From the NCBI GenBank assembly GCA_013336525.1, contig JAAXTM010000006.1, positions 85,793 to 149,792 on the forward strand: DNA of 64,000 nt, read 5' to 3'. The translations under genes and the position numbers were made by a program. This DNA is from Geobacteraceae bacterium. GTDB lineage: Bacteria; Desulfobacterota; Desulfuromonadia; Geobacterales; Pseudopelobacteraceae. The first letter of the stretch is position 1, and each line of letters opens with the position of its first letter. Of this stretch, positions 1 through 10,003 are shown one piece after another. Under the pieces are notes generated by a model. That model saw only the letters and a program-made list of their open reading frames with translations. It made no database searches and had not been told where the DNA came from.

Positions 1-708
1 CCCGGCTCATTCGATGGAGTTGTTCGCGCAGCAGAAATATTCCGGAGAAATGGCCAAAAGTTTCTGATTAATTCCTCTTTTACCAAACGAAATCAGACCG
101 ACATTGCCGCCACCTTCAAAACGGCAAAGTCTCTTGGGGCAACCGCCTGGTATATGTTCATGATAGTCCCGACCGGGCGCGGTGAAGAGATCATGAGTGA
201 ACTCATCTCAAAAGAGGATTACGAAGAGATTCTGGACTGGCACTATCAGCAGGAAAAGATGGAGGACGATATTCTGATGCGTCCTACCTGTGCCCCCCAC
301 TATTACCGGATCGTGCCGCAGAAAGCAAAGGCCGAGGGGACCACTTTCGAGCGCCGTTCATTGACTTTCTCTACAGGTGGCGGCAAGGGTTGCATCGCGG
401 CACAATCCATCTGCCTGATTGATTGCTACGGCAACCTGAAACCCTGTTCGTACTTTCATCGCACTGCAGGCAATGTCAAGCAGACCCCTTTCAAGGAGTT
501 GTGGGAGAATTCGGAAATATTCAAGAACCTGCGTGACTTCAAGGCGTACAAGGGCAAATGCGGGGAATGCGAATATATTAACGTCTGCGGTGGTTGTCGT
601 GCCCGCGCCGATGCTATTCATGGGGATTACATGGAAGAAGAACCGTTCTGCAACTATGTTCCCATCCGCACCCAGCGCCGCGAGGAAGCAGAAAGTAAAA
701 ATAAGTAG
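1..708 (+). CDS. Radical SAM/SPASM protein, AhbD/NirJ-like, 5' end outside the window
   Basis: The frame is open from base 1 to the TAG at 706-708, so only the C-terminal ~235 residues are visible; the radical SAM CxxxCxxC motif lies outside. The visible part ends in a cysteine-rich SPASM/twitch region: a Cys in GCIAAQ, CSYF, then [17 protein letters not shown] and a last Cys, the spacing that binds auxiliary Fe-S clusters. The [12 protein letters not shown] block resembles AhbC/AhbD and NirJ, radical SAM enzymes of the siroheme-to-heme and heme d1 routes. Exact substrate cannot be decided without the N-terminus. An internal ATG at 154 is not a credible start because homologous sequence continues upstream of it. 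Confidence 0.75.
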   Translation, partial: PGSFDGVVRAAEIFRRNGQKFLINSSFTKRNQTDIAATFKTAKSLGATAWYMFMIVPTGRGEEIMSELISKEDYEEILDWHYQQEKMEDDILMRPTCAPHYYRIVPQKAKAEGTTFERRSLTFSTGGGKGCIAAQSICLIDCYGNLKPCSYFHRTAGNVKQTPFKELWENSEIFKNLRDFKAYKGKCGECEYINVCGGCRARADAIHGDYMEEEPFCNYVPIRTQRREEAESKNK

Positions 709-754
709 TTGACACGACCACCGACATTACGTTATAAGTTCGGTTCATTTTTAC

Positions 755-830
755 GCCCAGGTAGCTCAGTCGGTAGAGCAGAGGATTGAAAATCCTCGTG
801 TCGGCGGTTCGATTCCGTCCCTGGGCACCA
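755..830 (+). tRNA. tRNA-Phe (GAA)
   Basis: A 76-nt cloverleaf with a 7-bp acceptor stem (GCCCAGG with CCTGGGC), D arm GCTCAGT..GGTAGAGC, anticodon stem GAGGA/TCCTC with loop TTGAAAA giving anticodon GAA at 788-790, and T arm around GGTTCGATTCC. The 3' CCA is encoded (828-830). Confidence 0.97.
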
Positions 831-844
831 CTAATAAAATCAAG

Positions 845-875
845 AGGTTAGCCCACAAAGCTAGCCTTTTTTTTT
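845..875 (+). terminator. Rho-independent terminator of tRNA-Phe
   Basis: An 8-bp stem (AGGTTAGC with GCTAGCCT, one G-U pair) and a short loop are followed by a run of nine T. It lies 15 nt after the tRNA. Confidence 0.85.
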
Positions 876-1056
876 ACCTTGTTGACGCAGATTTTGATGC
901 AGAAATCTACTGCAAGCAACCATCCCTCTGTTCTGTCACCTACTTCGAACAACACAAATTGTGCTTCATAGTAATAGTACTATCTGCGCTTTGCCTTCAA
1001 CTTACCAATAATCCTTACCTATAATTATGATTACTTCCATTTCAAGAATAAACCAC

Positions 1057-1085
1057 TTGACGCGAATAGACGACCGGTCTATTTT
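1057..1085 (+). promoter_or_regulatory. Core promoter with embedded TetR-type operator
   Basis: TTGACG (1057-1062), a 17-nt spacer and TATTTT (1080-1085) make a plausible sigma-70 promoter. An inverted repeat AATAGAC-GACCG-GTCTATT (1065-1083) fills the spacer and -10. This placement fits a repressor that blocks RNA polymerase, most simply autoregulation by the adjacent TetR gene. An alternative -10 TATAAT lies at 1020-1025. Confidence 0.6.
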
Positions 1086-1091
1086 GCAATT

Positions 1092-1676
1092 ATGGAAAGA
1101 AAAGATACAAAAGCTGAGATAATTGCCAAGGGTACCGAGATGATCTCTCTGTATGGGTACAACGCCACTGGCATCGACGCGGTACTTAAACAGGTACATG
1201 TACCCAAGGGTTCTTTTTATCATTACTTCGCCAGCAAAGAAGAATTTGGTCTGGCAGTTATAGATCATTTCGCAGAGCGCTACGAACTGCGTCTTGACAT
1301 TTTTTTTAATGACACTGGAGTAACTCCGTTAAACCGTATCAGAAACTACATGGAGAAAGGTCTGGCCCGACTCACCAAAAACCAGTGCACAAAAGGATGC
1401 TTGATTGGCAATCTGGGTCAGGAGCTGGCTGATCATAATGAACGGTTCCGAGCTCGCCTTGACGAAATATTTCTTTCATGGAACAACCGCTTTGCTGCTT
1501 GTCTTCGTGAAGCTCAGGAAATTGGCGAATTTGCCAAGGAACAGGATGCTGATGTTATTGCAGGGTTTATTCTTTCAGGCTGGGAAGGCTCTATTCTCCG
1601 GGCTAAAGTAAAGAGGTCTCCACAACCGATACAGGATTATATCGATACCATTTTTTCAACAGTATTGAAGAAATAG
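1092..1676 (+). CDS. TetR/AcrR-family repressor, AcuR-like
   Basis: 194 aa. The N-terminal helix-turn-helix covers about residues 8-53 (GIDAVLKQVHVPKGSFYHYF is typical). The C-terminal ligand domain contains CTKGCLIGNLGQELAD, a signature of the TetR subgroup that includes AcuR and NemR-like regulators. It lies directly upstream of an AcuI-like reductase, the usual AcuR target, so an electrophile or acrylate/acryloyl-type inducer is a reasonable inference. The ATG at 1092 is needed to keep the HTH intact, yet no Shine-Dalgarno precedes it and the -10 ends only 6 nt upstream, so the mRNA may be leaderless. Confidence 0.85.
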   Translation: MERKDTKAEIIAKGTEMISLYGYNATGIDAVLKQVHVPKGSFYHYFASKEEFGLAVIDHFAERYELRLDIFFNDTGVTPLNRIRNYMEKGLARLTKNQCTKGCLIGNLGQELADHNERFRARLDEIFLSWNNRFAACLREAQEIGEFAKEQDADVIAGFILSGWEGSILRAKVKRSPQPIQDYIDTIFSTVLKK

Positions 1677-1712
1677 CAGCAGATAATTCCACCTATGTCA
1701 CCAGGAGTTAGC

Positions 1713-2714
1713 ATGGAATCGTCAACACTGTTCAAGGCACTGGTAGTAGACAAACCCACCGATAAGCAGTTTGCGCGTACTATCCGGGAACGAAGTATCA
1801 GCGACTTGCCGCATGGAGACCTGCTGGTGCGTGTACACTACTCGTCTCTCAACTACAAGGATGCCCTCTCGGCAACCGGACACCCCGGAGTAACGCGTCA
1901 GTTTCCACACACCCCTGGGATAGACGCAGCAGGTGAGGTTGTTGCCTGCGACAATGGGACCTATGAAGCTGGAGACAAGGTCATCGTCACCGGTAACGAT
2001 CTGGGGATGGAAACTGACGGCGGCTGGGGGCAGTACATTCGTATACCTTCCGATTGGGCTGTGCGGCTTCCGGCAGGACTTTCTCTGCAAGAAGCGATGG
2101 CGATCGGCACTGCCGGCCTAACGGCGGCGCTGTGTGCACTGAAGCTGGAGCAGGCAGGTGTAAAACCTGCAGACGGCGATATTCTCGTCACCGGGGCCAC
2201 CGGAGGTGTTGGCAGTATTGCCGTATCCATCCTTAACCAGGCCGGGTACCGGGTAGTTGCCGCCACCGGCAAAGCTTCCGACGAAGCATTTTTGCGCACC
2301 CTTGGGGCTGCGGAGGTTATCACGCGTGATGAGGTGACAACAGGGTCGGAACGCCCCATGTTGAAAGAGCGCTGGGCAGGTGTCGTAGATGTGGTCGGAG
2401 GAGAGACCCTGGCAGCGGCGATCAAGTCAACCCGTTATGGAGGCGTTGTCACCTGCTGTGGCCTGGTCGGTTCCATCGAACTCCCCCTGAACGTCTACCC
2501 CTTCATTCTGCGCGGGGTGAGTCTGATTGGCATCGATTCGGTCAACTGCCCTGCCCCGATACGCCGGCAGGCTTGGGAAAAGCTTGCCGGCATATGGAAG
2601 CCGGCGCATCTGACAGAGGTAGTGACAGAGGTCCCACTGGAAGGTCTGGAGGAAAAAATTCGGGCTATACTGCAGGGGGGGATCCGGGGACGGGTCATAG
2701 TGAAACTGCCGTAG
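1713..2714 (+). CDS. acuI: Acryloyl-CoA reductase-like MDR oxidoreductase (YhdH/AcuI family)
   Basis: 333 aa from ATG 1713, chosen because AGGAG (1703-1707) stands 5 nt upstream; an in-frame ATG at 1695 has no such site. A medium-chain reductase without the zinc ligands of alcohol dehydrogenases: GroES-like N-terminal domain, then an NADPH-binding Rossmann fold with VTGATGGVGSIA near residues 159-170. YhdH/AcuI enzymes reduce acryloyl-CoA to propionyl-CoA using NADPH. The gene follows the TetR gene by 36 nt and precedes an enoyl-CoA hydratase by 31 nt, so the three probably form one unit for three-carbon acyl-CoA or acrylate metabolism. Substrate is inferred from family and context. Confidence 0.8.
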   Translation: MESSTLFKALVVDKPTDKQFARTIRERSISDLPHGDLLVRVHYSSLNYKDALSATGHPGVTRQFPHTPGIDAAGEVVACDNGTYEAGDKVIVTGNDLGMETDGGWGQYIRIPSDWAVRLPAGLSLQEAMAIGTAGLTAALCALKLEQAGVKPADGDILVTGATGGVGSIAVSILNQAGYRVVAATGKASDEAFLRTLGAAEVITRDEVTTGSERPMLKERWAGVVDVVGGETLAAAIKSTRYGGVVTCCGLVGSIELPLNVYPFILRGVSLIGIDSVNCPAPIRRQAWEKLAGIWKPAHLTEVVTEVPLEGLEEKIRAILQGGIRGRVIVKLP

Positions 2715-2745
2715 TTTAATTTATAAATTCAATTAGGAGGGCCAC

Positions 2746-3528
2746 ATGCAGCTGGAAAATCTGATATTTGACATTAGCGAAAGAATCGCAATTATTACAG
2801 TGAACCGCCCGTCTGCCATGAATGCCATGACTGTATCAACCCTGGAGGAGCTTGAACGTGTTGTTGCTGAAATCACACTCAATCCAGACATCAGGGCGGC
2901 AATAATTACTGGAGCAGGCGCAAAGGCGTTCATCGCAGGTGCCGATATTGCTGCAATGCGCGATATGACGTCCATGCAGGCACGCGAGTTAGCTCTGCAG
3001 GCACACCGGATCTATGCCGCCATTGAAAAATCACCTAAAACATTTATAGCAGCAGTAAACGGCTATGCGCTTGGAGGTGGCTGCGAGCTTGCCATGGCGT
3101 GCGACATCCGGCTGGCATCCGAGAATGCGAAATTCGGCCAGCCGGAAATAAACATCGGCATTCTGCCGGGTTTTGGAGGCACCCAGCGTCTACCGCGACT
3201 GGTCGGAAAAGGACGGGCCCTGGAAATCATTCTGACCGGCGACATGATTGATGCCAGTGAAGCTTTGCGTATCGGTCTTGTCAACCGTGTTGTGCCTCAA
3301 GCCGAATTGCTGGATGAAGCGAGGAGTATGGCGCGGAAAATTTCAGCGAAGGGACTTGTCGCAATTAAACTCTGCAAGGAGGCGGTCGGCAATGGGCTGG
3401 AAATGGATCTGACCAGGGCGTGCGCCTACGAAGCCGAGTTGTTCGGCTATAGCTTCTCCACGGCTGATCAGAAAGAGGGAATGGGTGCATTTTTGGAAAA
3501 GAGGTCGGCTGTTTTCCGTGACTGCTGA
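2746..3528 (+). CDS. Enoyl-CoA hydratase/crotonase
   Basis: 260 aa, the normal size for a crotonase. AGGAGGG precedes the ATG by 6 nt. Oxyanion-hole segments are present (AFIAGADI near 61-68, NGYALGGGCE near 105-114). Both catalytic glutamates of classical enoyl-CoA hydratase are kept: Glu114 in GGGCELAMACD and Glu134 in GQPEINIG. It should hydrate short trans-2-enoyl-CoA thioesters to 3-hydroxyacyl-CoA. With the acryloyl-CoA reductase-like gene upstream, acryloyl-CoA/3-hydroxypropionyl-CoA or crotonyl-CoA are candidate substrates; sequence alone cannot choose. Confidence 0.9.
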   Translation: MQLENLIFDISERIAIITVNRPSAMNAMTVSTLEELERVVAEITLNPDIRAAIITGAGAKAFIAGADIAAMRDMTSMQARELALQAHRIYAAIEKSPKTFIAAVNGYALGGGCELAMACDIRLASENAKFGQPEINIGILPGFGGTQRLPRLVGKGRALEIILTGDMIDASEALRIGLVNRVVPQAELLDEARSMARKISAKGLVAIKLCKEAVGNGLEMDLTRACAYEAELFGYSFSTADQKEGMGAFLEKRSAVFRDC

Positions 3529-4214
3529 AGCGAAAAACACGGCTTGATGCTATCACATAAATCAGTCCCAAGCTTCGCATAGAAAGGGCCAACACCATTC
3601 TTCCGGCAATGGGCCCTCTTATTCACCCCCCCCCTCAGCAACCATGCCAATGCTAAACAGCCTCATTACACATATTTGCTGCCTGTGCCCCTGTCGGCAT
3701 AGCAGACTCCGCTTATCCACATCTCAAAGCGAAAACCGCACAAATAAATCATGACCACTGCAGCCCCAATACCCTGTGTTTTTTTTGGTTCTTTTGGGGC
3801 ATATAGCCCAGACAATTCCGTTAACATAACTCAATCAAACAACATCACATTACTTTTAGACAACAACACTTGCATTTAGCAGTCTGTTTTTTGAAATTCC
3901 TTTTATGAAAGCTCATTTTTATTTGTAAATGTAATGCTCATTTAATTGATAATAGAAAAATTGTATTTTTTAAAAAGTTGAATGAGTTTGAAGGTATTGC
4001 AATTTGATCTGAACGACTTCCATCTTTGAATCTGTATACTGAAACAATTCAAGCACTGTGATGTCGTTTAATCTTATAACCATTAAAGCGGCAAACAACC
4101 CCGTCCATCAGGATCAATATATTTGAAGCTTGTGTATTGGCATATCCATTGCTTGTTTACTTTTCGTACATCTGGTGCGCATGTAACAATCAACAATCGG
4201 CAAGGAGTTAATGC
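3529..4214. other. Non-coding spacer, AT-rich
   Basis: About 690 nt without a credible gene. A weak hairpin (AGGGCC at 3585-3590 with GGCCCT at 3612-3617) may end the crotonase transcript, but it lacks a clear T run. The segment around 3780-4000 is strongly AT-rich and may hold the promoter of the following GGDEF gene. I see no RNA gene or repeat in it. Confidence 0.5.
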
Positions 4215-5702
4215 ATGGCAACAAATGCTAAAATATTAGTGGCAGAGAATGACCCCACCGCATCACATCATTTGCGCAAATCGTTGCTGTGTATGGGATA
4301 TCAAATAACGGGAGAGGCCCGGACAGGGGAAGAGGTCATTGAGAGTATTGAGTCAAACCTTCCCGACATTATTCTCATGGATATTAACCTTGGCGGTAAA
4401 ATTGACGGGATAAGCGCTGTCCAAAAAGTGCAGGCCACGCTTAACACCCCAGTTATTTATATTACTGCAAACTCTGACAGCAAAACATTTGAGCGCGCCA
4501 GAGTGACTGAACCGTATGCCTATATTGTCAAACCATACGAGATATATCAGATGCAGAATGCCATCGAAATTGCTCTATTCAATCACGGCCTGAAAAATCA
4601 GCTAAAGAGCAGTGAAAATAGATATCGAACGATATTTGAGGTAAGTGACAATGCCATGATGCTTGTGGATGAAAATTCAACCATAACCATGGTGAATAAG
4701 CAGTTCGAAACGCTTACAGGGTTCTCCAAAGAATCGGTGGAAAACCTGAAACGTTGGACTGATTTTTTTGATGACAATGAGTGTACGAAGTTTGAGAAAA
4801 GACTCCACCTGGCGGTCAATAACCCTTCAGCACCCCGGCCACATTTCGAGTCATTTCTAGTTGATAAAAAAGGGGACACCAAGTTTGTCTATACTAACGT
4901 CAAAAAAATCCCCGATAGCGACACTGTTATTGTTTCAATGAATGACATTTCGGATCTCAAGCTGGCGGAGAAGGAAATTAATTTATTAAACCAGGAGCTT
5001 ATCAGCACAAATGAAGGATTAAAACAAGAGATCACCTTACGTGAGAGCGTCGAAAAACAGCTGCGCTACAAAGCCACCCACGACCACCTGACCGGCCTGC
5101 CCAATCGTGTCCTGCTCTTCGACCGTCTGAAACAGTCATTTGCTTTCGAAGCACGGCATAATACACTTATTGCATTGATGATCCTGGATCTGGATAATTT
5201 CAAAAACGTCAACGACACTTTGGGGCATCTTTGCGGCGATATTCTTCTGAAAAAAATCGCCGAAGGACTGCAAAAATGCATGCGCCAGTATGACACAGTC
5301 GGCAGAATGGGTGGCGACGAATTTGTTTTAATTATTAATGATGCCGAAACCATACATGGCATAATCACCTTTGCTGAAAAAATCCAGGCGGTCTTCCAGA
5401 AACCTTTCGATATCCTCGGACATGAAACATATGTGACTACCAGCATAGGAGTGGCTGTCTGTCCTCTGCATGGCTCCACAATAGAGGAACTGTTAAAAAA
5501 AGCCGATATGGCTATGTATCTGGCAAAAAAAGAGGGGAGAAATACATTTAGATTTTACTCTGACTCAATGGATATCAAGGACAGCCATCGACAAAATGAT
5601 ATGAGAACAAAAAGACGTTTAGATCAGATGCAGGAATACTCTCTGGATCATTCGCTATCCCGTACCGGCGAGGAACCGGTGAAAAACACGTTGGTGCACT
5701 AA
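4215..5702 (+). CDS. Response regulator diguanylate cyclase (REC-PAS-GGDEF)
   Basis: 495 aa; AAGGAG (4202-4207) sets the start. REC domain at residues 5-122 with acidic pocket E11/D13, phospho-acceptor D56 (ILMDINL) and K106. PAS domain about 133-250, a helical linker 250-285, then GGDEF domain about 285-450. The active-site GGDEF at 366-370 is intact and preceded by an RxxD inhibitory site (R357-D360), so it should make c-di-GMP under product inhibition. The base-selecting Asp of the GHxxGD motif (D342) is present, unlike the Ser of Hypr GGDEF enzymes that make cyclic AMP-GMP. No cognate kinase is adjacent in the same direction; the hybrid kinase opposite is convergent. Confidence 0.93.
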   Translation: MATNAKILVAENDPTASHHLRKSLLCMGYQITGEARTGEEVIESIESNLPDIILMDINLGGKIDGISAVQKVQATLNTPVIYITANSDSKTFERARVTEPYAYIVKPYEIYQMQNAIEIALFNHGLKNQLKSSENRYRTIFEVSDNAMMLVDENSTITMVNKQFETLTGFSKESVENLKRWTDFFDDNECTKFEKRLHLAVNNPSAPRPHFESFLVDKKGDTKFVYTNVKKIPDSDTVIVSMNDISDLKLAEKEINLLNQELISTNEGLKQEITLRESVEKQLRYKATHDHLTGLPNRVLLFDRLKQSFAFEARHNTLIALMILDLDNFKNVNDTLGHLCGDILLKKIAEGLQKCMRQYDTVGRMGGDEFVLIINDAETIHGIITFAEKIQAVFQKPFDILGHETYVTTSIGVAVCPLHGSTIEELLKKADMAMYLAKKEGRNTFRFYSDSMDIKDSHRQNDMRTKRRLDQMQEYSLDHSLSRTGEEPVKNTLVH

Positions 5703-5734
5703 AACAGCAAAATTATGCCATTAAAGTAAGCGTC

Positions 5735-8700
5735 CTATATCTTTAACCACTTTTCCAGTACAGCAAGCAAATCATTCAATATAAGCGGCTTTGGCAGATG
5801 ATCATTCATTCCAGCGGCTATACATTCGTCACGATCCTGCTGCATGGCATTTCCGGTAAGCGCAATTACCGGTATGTTGTGATTACGCACATTTGAAGCA
5901 GGATTACGGATGATTACGGTGACTTCGTAGCCACTCATTTCGGGCATCATGCAATCCAGCAGCACAAGAGCATAATCATTCTCCTCAAGCAGCTGCAAAG
6001 CCTCTTTGCCATCAGCAGCAACATCAACCAGATAGCCGTGAGTCTTCAGTAGATTGGGCACTATTTTCCTGGCTATCGGGTCATCATCGGTCAGAAGAAT
6101 GCGAATAGGAGGTCCCCCTGCAACATCCACCCGCCGGATGGAAACTTTAGTCACCTCCCCAAACGGACAAGGGTCAGGAATGGATATTTTATCTGCCTTC
6201 TCCAATACCACTGTAAACCAGAATGTCGTCCCCTCCCCCGCAACACTCTCAACACCGATAGCCCCCCCCATCAATTCCACCAGCTGTTTGCAAATTGCCA
6301 GTCCCAATCCGGTCCCGCCATATGTGCGCGTAGTTGAACTATCAGCCTGGGTAAATGGCTCAAAGATATGATCCAGTTTTTCGGCGGCGATGCCGATACC
6401 GCTGTCAACAACAAGAAAACGGAGTGTAGTGGTATGCTCATCTTCGTCGATTTTTTGAATGTGAAGCTTTACTGACCCCTTAGGGGTGAACTTAATTGCA
6501 TTGCCTACCAGATTGGTTACAATCTGGCGCAGTCGCCCTGCGTCACCTTTCAAGGCCGTTGGAACGTCGGCATCAAACGACGAATCGAGTTCCACCCCTT
6601 TTCCTGCAGCCGAAAGCAATAAGAGATTCATAACATCAGAAATAACCGGCCGCAGGTCAAAATCAGATTTTTCCAGCTCTATCTTGTTTGCTTCAATTTT
6701 GGATAGGTCGAGTATATCGTTAAGCAGATGGACCAGCTCAACTCCGGATTTTATGGCACTTTCGGCATATTCATGTTGTTCTGGAGTCAGCTCGGAATGT
6801 TGGAGCAGCTGCATCATGCCGATGACGCCGTTCATTGGGGTGCGTATCTCGTGGCTCATGGTGGCCAGGAACCGGCTCTTGGCAATGCTGGCCGCTTCGG
6901 CGGCCGCCTTGGCCTGATGTAACTCCACTTCCATTAACTTACGCTCTGTAATGTCGTATGCAGTCCCGCTGGCGCCGACAATATTTCCACTTTTATCGCT
7001 TATAATAATGGCATTTAAAACCAGATGGATTTCGTTGCCGGATTTGCCTTTGAACATTGTTTCATAGTGATCTACCGAGTGGTCTTCCATCCACCGGTTG
7101 AAATCTATCAATTCACACTCGGCAGTATCAAGGTTCTGAAAGTCTCTGAATTTTTTACCGAGCATTTCATCAAGTTCGTAACCAAGTACATGCTCCCAAG
7201 CCAGATTGAGGTAGGTAAATCTGCCCTCAGCGTCACACTGCCAGATCAGATCCTGCGATGTCTCGACCAGTGAGTGATAAAGAACCTCCGATTTCCTGAG
7301 AGATTCTTCTGCCTGCTTGCGCTCTTCAATTTCGGCAATTAATTCCTTATTAGTTATATCCAACTCAGTTGTTCGCTCCTCTACACGTTTCTCAAGCGAC
7401 TCGTTGATCTGTTTGACTTCAAAGAACTGCCCTGACAACGAATCGGCCATCTCCCTAAAATTATTGATCAGATGATTTGCCTCTTTTATACCACTCTCAG
7501 GCCAAATGATATCTTTGCCAGGGGTTGCCAACCTGGCCGGCAGTTCGTACGTCAAGGTACGAAGCAAGTTCAAGGCAGCAACAATCTGACGGCTCAATAA
7601 CTCCGCAAGGGCAAGCGCTACAAACAGAATCAGGGACAGCGTGATCAGTCTTCCCGAATACTTATGGTATAACAACCGATGGGAGGGTGACGCAGGCTGT
7701 TCCAGAATCAGCTTCCATTCAGCCAGGTCACCGATGACCGTTTCTACAACATAAAACGATTGCTTCCAGCGATCGAAATATGGGGTATCAGGAGTAACCA
7801 CCGGTACCCACTGGCTGACCATTTTGTCGAGACGGTTAAGTGTTCCTTTACCACGATCAAACGGCGTCATAACCGTTTGATCAGCACGGTTGGTCATAAT
7901 AACATTGCCGTTTTTATCCAGCAGCGTGTAGAGCATGATATTATGATCCGAGCTCTTATCTAGATGTTCCCGTACCTGCTCCATGCTCAGGATACCGGCG
8001 ACATAGCCTCCATATTCCCCAGCAATTAGAACCGGTGCAAGCACAGCGACTATCGGCTTGGGGGTGCCGATCCTGCCCATAACAACTTCAGAGAGCATTG
8101 GCTTAAGTTCTCGTTTAAGTTGAGGTATGAAGGGGCGATCTGCAAAGTTTTTACCGATGTTATTCTGGCCCAGTTCGTCGAGCAACGGATAAAAAGCTGT
8201 GGATGTTGCATTTTTGTCCAAAGCTCCAACTCTCAGAAAGTTAACATCCGATTTTTTTGCCTGTTCAAGGTATGGTTGCATCTGTTGCGGGGATTTTGAT
8301 GCTGCCATCTCTGCAAGATTGGTAATTGCAGACTTTCTGTTCAACACCCAGGTTTCCAGCCTGTCAGTCACGCGGTTGCTGTCCTGAATAAGTGTTGTGC
8401 GAATATGACTTTCTGTTTCTTTAAAATCTGATCTGCTGTCAACCGCCAGCATAAGCAGCGCTGGACACAGTACGAAAAAAGCCAGCAGGTTGTAGATGAT
8501 CTCACGGTATGACGTCAGCGATGAGCGCGTTCGCAGTGCAAAACAGGCATAGAGCAGTCTGGCGACAAGCGCATTGGCAATGCCGTTAACTGCCTGTTTG
8601 ACCATAAAAAAAGTTGTCTGACTGGAAGGAAGATGCATGACGAAGTGATATAAAAGGTAGACCAGCGGCATGCCGATCAGAAGCCAGTAGAGGGCATCAG

Positions 8701-9013
8701 CCAGCACCATCCCCATCTTACGGCGCCCCATAAGCCAGCCGACTGCTGCCACCTCTGCGGTCATGGTAATAATGGCATAGGGGTGGTTCCAGAGGAAGTA
8801 GGTATAGCTTGAAATGATGGCAGCTGCCAGAACACCGCGACCAAGACCGAAAAACTGCAGTGCCAGCATCGCAAAGATGCTGCCGAAGATAAAAGCGACA
8901 CTGTGCAAAAGCGGGTAATTGTAATAGTTGCCCGCCAGACCAAAGGCAGTCAGCACCAGGAAAAGCGGGGTGCTGTATTTATCGGGTATGATAGAAGTCG
9001 GTATCGTGGCCAT
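5735..9013 (-). CDS. Membrane hybrid sensor histidine kinase (TM-sensor-PAS-HisKA-HATPase-REC)
   Basis: 1092 aa. The N-terminal ~195 residues hold about six membrane helices. A large extracytoplasmic segment (about 200-465, Cache-like length) follows, then a helix near 470-490, a coiled coil and a PAS domain (about 575-700). HisKA has the phospho-His H721 in [11 protein letters not shown]. The HATPase domain shows the N box, DSGIGIA and GTGLGL motifs. A C-terminal receiver (about 970-1092) has D1020 in LLDCMMPE and K1075. All catalytic residues are intact. The start is supported by reading frame and membrane topology rather than by a ribosome site, which is poor; a MITE-like element begins only ~17 nt upstream and may have altered its leader. 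Confidence 0.9.
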   Translation of the reverse strand: MATIPTSIIPDKYSTPLFLVLTAFGLAGNYYNYPLLHSVAFIFGSIFAMLALQFFGLGRGVLAAAIISSYTYFLWNHPYAIITMTAEVAAVGWLMGRRKMGMVLADALYWLLIGMPLVYLLYHFVMHLPSSQTTFFMVKQAVNGIANALVARLLYACFALRTRSSLTSYREIIYNLLAFFVLCPALLMLAVDSRSDFKETESHIRTTLIQDSNRVTDRLETWVLNRKSAITNLAEMAASKSPQQMQPYLEQAKKSDVNFLRVGALDKNATSTAFYPLLDELGQNNIGKNFADRPFIPQLKRELKPMLSEVVMGRIGTPKPIVAVLAPVLIAGEYGGYVAGILSMEQVREHLDKSSDHNIMLYTLLDKNGNVIMTNRADQTVMTPFDRGKGTLNRLDKMVSQWVPVVTPDTPYFDRWKQSFYVVETVIGDLAEWKLILEQPASPSHRLLYHKYSGRLITLSLILFVALALAELLSRQIVAALNLLRTLTYELPARLATPGKDIIWPESGIKEANHLINNFREMADSLSGQFFEVKQINESLEKRVEERTTELDITNKELIAEIEERKQAEESLRKSEVLYHSLVETSQDLIWQCDAEGRFTYLNLAWEHVLGYELDEMLGKKFRDFQNLDTAECELIDFNRWMEDHSVDHYETMFKGKSGNEIHLVLNAIIISDKSGNIVGASGTAYDITERKLMEVELHQAKAAAEAASIAKSRFLATMSHEIRTPMNGVIGMMQLLQHSELTPEQHEYAESAIKSGVELVHLLNDILDLSKIEANKIELEKSDFDLRPVISDVMNLLLLSAAGKGVELDSSFDADVPTALKGDAGRLRQIVTNLVGNAIKFTPKGSVKLHIQKIDEDEHTTTLRFLVVDSGIGIAAEKLDHIFEPFTQADSSTTRTYGGTGLGLAICKQLVELMGGAIGVESVAGEGTTFWFTVVLEKADKISIPDPCPFGEVTKVSIRRVDVAGGPPIRILLTDDDPIARKIVPNLLKTHGYLVDVAADGKEALQLLEENDYALVLLDCMMPEMSGYEVTVIIRNPASNVRNHNIPVIALTGNAMQQDRDECIAAGMNDHLPKPLILNDLLAVLEKWLKI

Positions 9014-9029
9014 TGTTGTCAGGAAACCC

Positions 9030-9214
9030 TTAGGAGCTGTAAATGAATAACTTGATTAATATTGCGCTCTGATTTAGGCCGAATTTGGCTGAACTGATTG
9101 AGGCAAGCCGCAGACGTAGCAGAGCTACGTTGAGGACTTGGTGATTGAAGTTCGGTCAAAAATGGCCTGAAGATGAGATGCAAGATGGTCATGTTATTTG
9201 TTTACAGCTCCTTA
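9030..9214. mobile_element. MITE-like element with terminal inverted repeats and TTA duplication
   Basis: Ends 9033-9051 and 9193-9211 are near-perfect inverted repeats (GGAGCTGTAAA shared, 17 of 19 positions). They are flanked on both sides by TTA (9030-9032, 9212-9214), as expected for a 3-bp target duplication. The ~140-bp interior has no ORF. It contains a perfect hairpin ACGTAGC-AGA-GCTACGT (9114-9130) and a looser inner inverted repeat (GGCCGAATTTGG against the CGGTCAAAAATGGCC region). No transposase is nearby, so it would be non-autonomous. Confidence 0.65.
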
Positions 9215-9468
9215 GATCAGAAAATAATTCTGCCGCTGAAACTTTAACTCATTTTCAGGACATTGCAACCATATCAACTGCAATCTATAAATATGTCGAA
9301 AAACTTTACAATACATAGTAACATGCCATACTATTAAAAGCATTAACCATGCCATTACTGTCACTTAGCATCAAGGCATACTATTTGCTTATTTTTATGC
9401 TAACCTGTGCGACTGTGAAAATGACTGAACATCATCTATCCCCACTCGCATTCATCGAGGAGATCTTA

Positions 9469-9822
9469 ATGGAAAGCAGAAACTTCACCAGAGTTGATTT
9501 TTGCGAATGCGTTTCTATTAAGCATGACGACCAGATTTTTTTTGGCGATATAAAAAATCTGAGTCTGCAGGGTTTATTCATTAAAACACCTGAAAAGTTA
9601 CCACTGAGTACCCCTGTTGAAATTACATTCTTTTTCTCTCGTAATTCGTCTATGTATCTGAATGCTAATGTGGTGCGCTGTGAAGAGGCAGGACTGGGAA
9701 TTCAGATAAGTGGAATGGATGTAAAATCGTTCGTTCATCTGAGAAATGTTGTAAGCATGCAGTGCAACGATCATGATCTCCTGATGCAGGAGACCCTAAA
9801 GGTCACAAACTGCATCCATTGA
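9469..9822 (+). CDS. PilZ-domain c-di-GMP receptor
   Basis: 117 aa from ATG 9469, chosen for GAGGAGA (9457-9463) 5 nt upstream; the longer frame back to 9349 has no ribosome site. The protein is essentially one PilZ domain. The c-di-GMP binding signature is complete: RxxxR at the N-terminus (RNFTR, residues 4-8) and the NxSxxG loop (NLSLQG). No membrane segment or output domain is fused, so it probably acts as a small adaptor. It sits between the signalling genes and the exosortase region. Confidence 0.85.
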   Translation: MESRNFTRVDFCECVSIKHDDQIFFGDIKNLSLQGLFIKTPEKLPLSTPVEITFFFSRNSSMYLNANVVRCEEAGLGIQISGMDVKSFVHLRNVVSMQCNDHDLLMQETLKVTNCIH

Positions 9823-10003
9823 GCAGACGCAAGAGCAAGAAGTAAATCGTTACTCGATTAGTATAGTTATCCTGTTATCATGCCTGAGCTTATATCGAAT
9901 TCATCCTGGTACATTTCCTCACTTTTTTAGCTTGTCGGATTTCTTTACACTGCCAACAGCATATCTAAAGTATGCAGCAAGATCACTCACAAGGAATCCA
10001 CCT

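Noticed and set aside
154..708. A short intact gene starting at ATG 154
   Set aside because: The frame is open to base 1 with radical SAM-like sequence before 154, so this is the tail of a longer gene.
3585..3617. Rho-independent terminator after the crotonase gene
   Set aside because: Only six base pairs with a long loop and no T run; noted only as a weak hairpin in the spacer.
5066..5479. Minus-strand ORF inside the GGDEF gene (and similar long shadow ORFs in the kinase, epimerase and glycosyltransferase genes)
   Set aside because: Antisense shadows of well-supported domains, with no ribosome sites or recognisable protein features.
4215..5702. The GGDEF protein as source of cyclic AMP-GMP for the riboswitches
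   Set aside because: The base-selecting Asp (D342) is canonical, so it is predicted to make c-di-GMP; a Hypr enzyme must be elsewhere in the genome.
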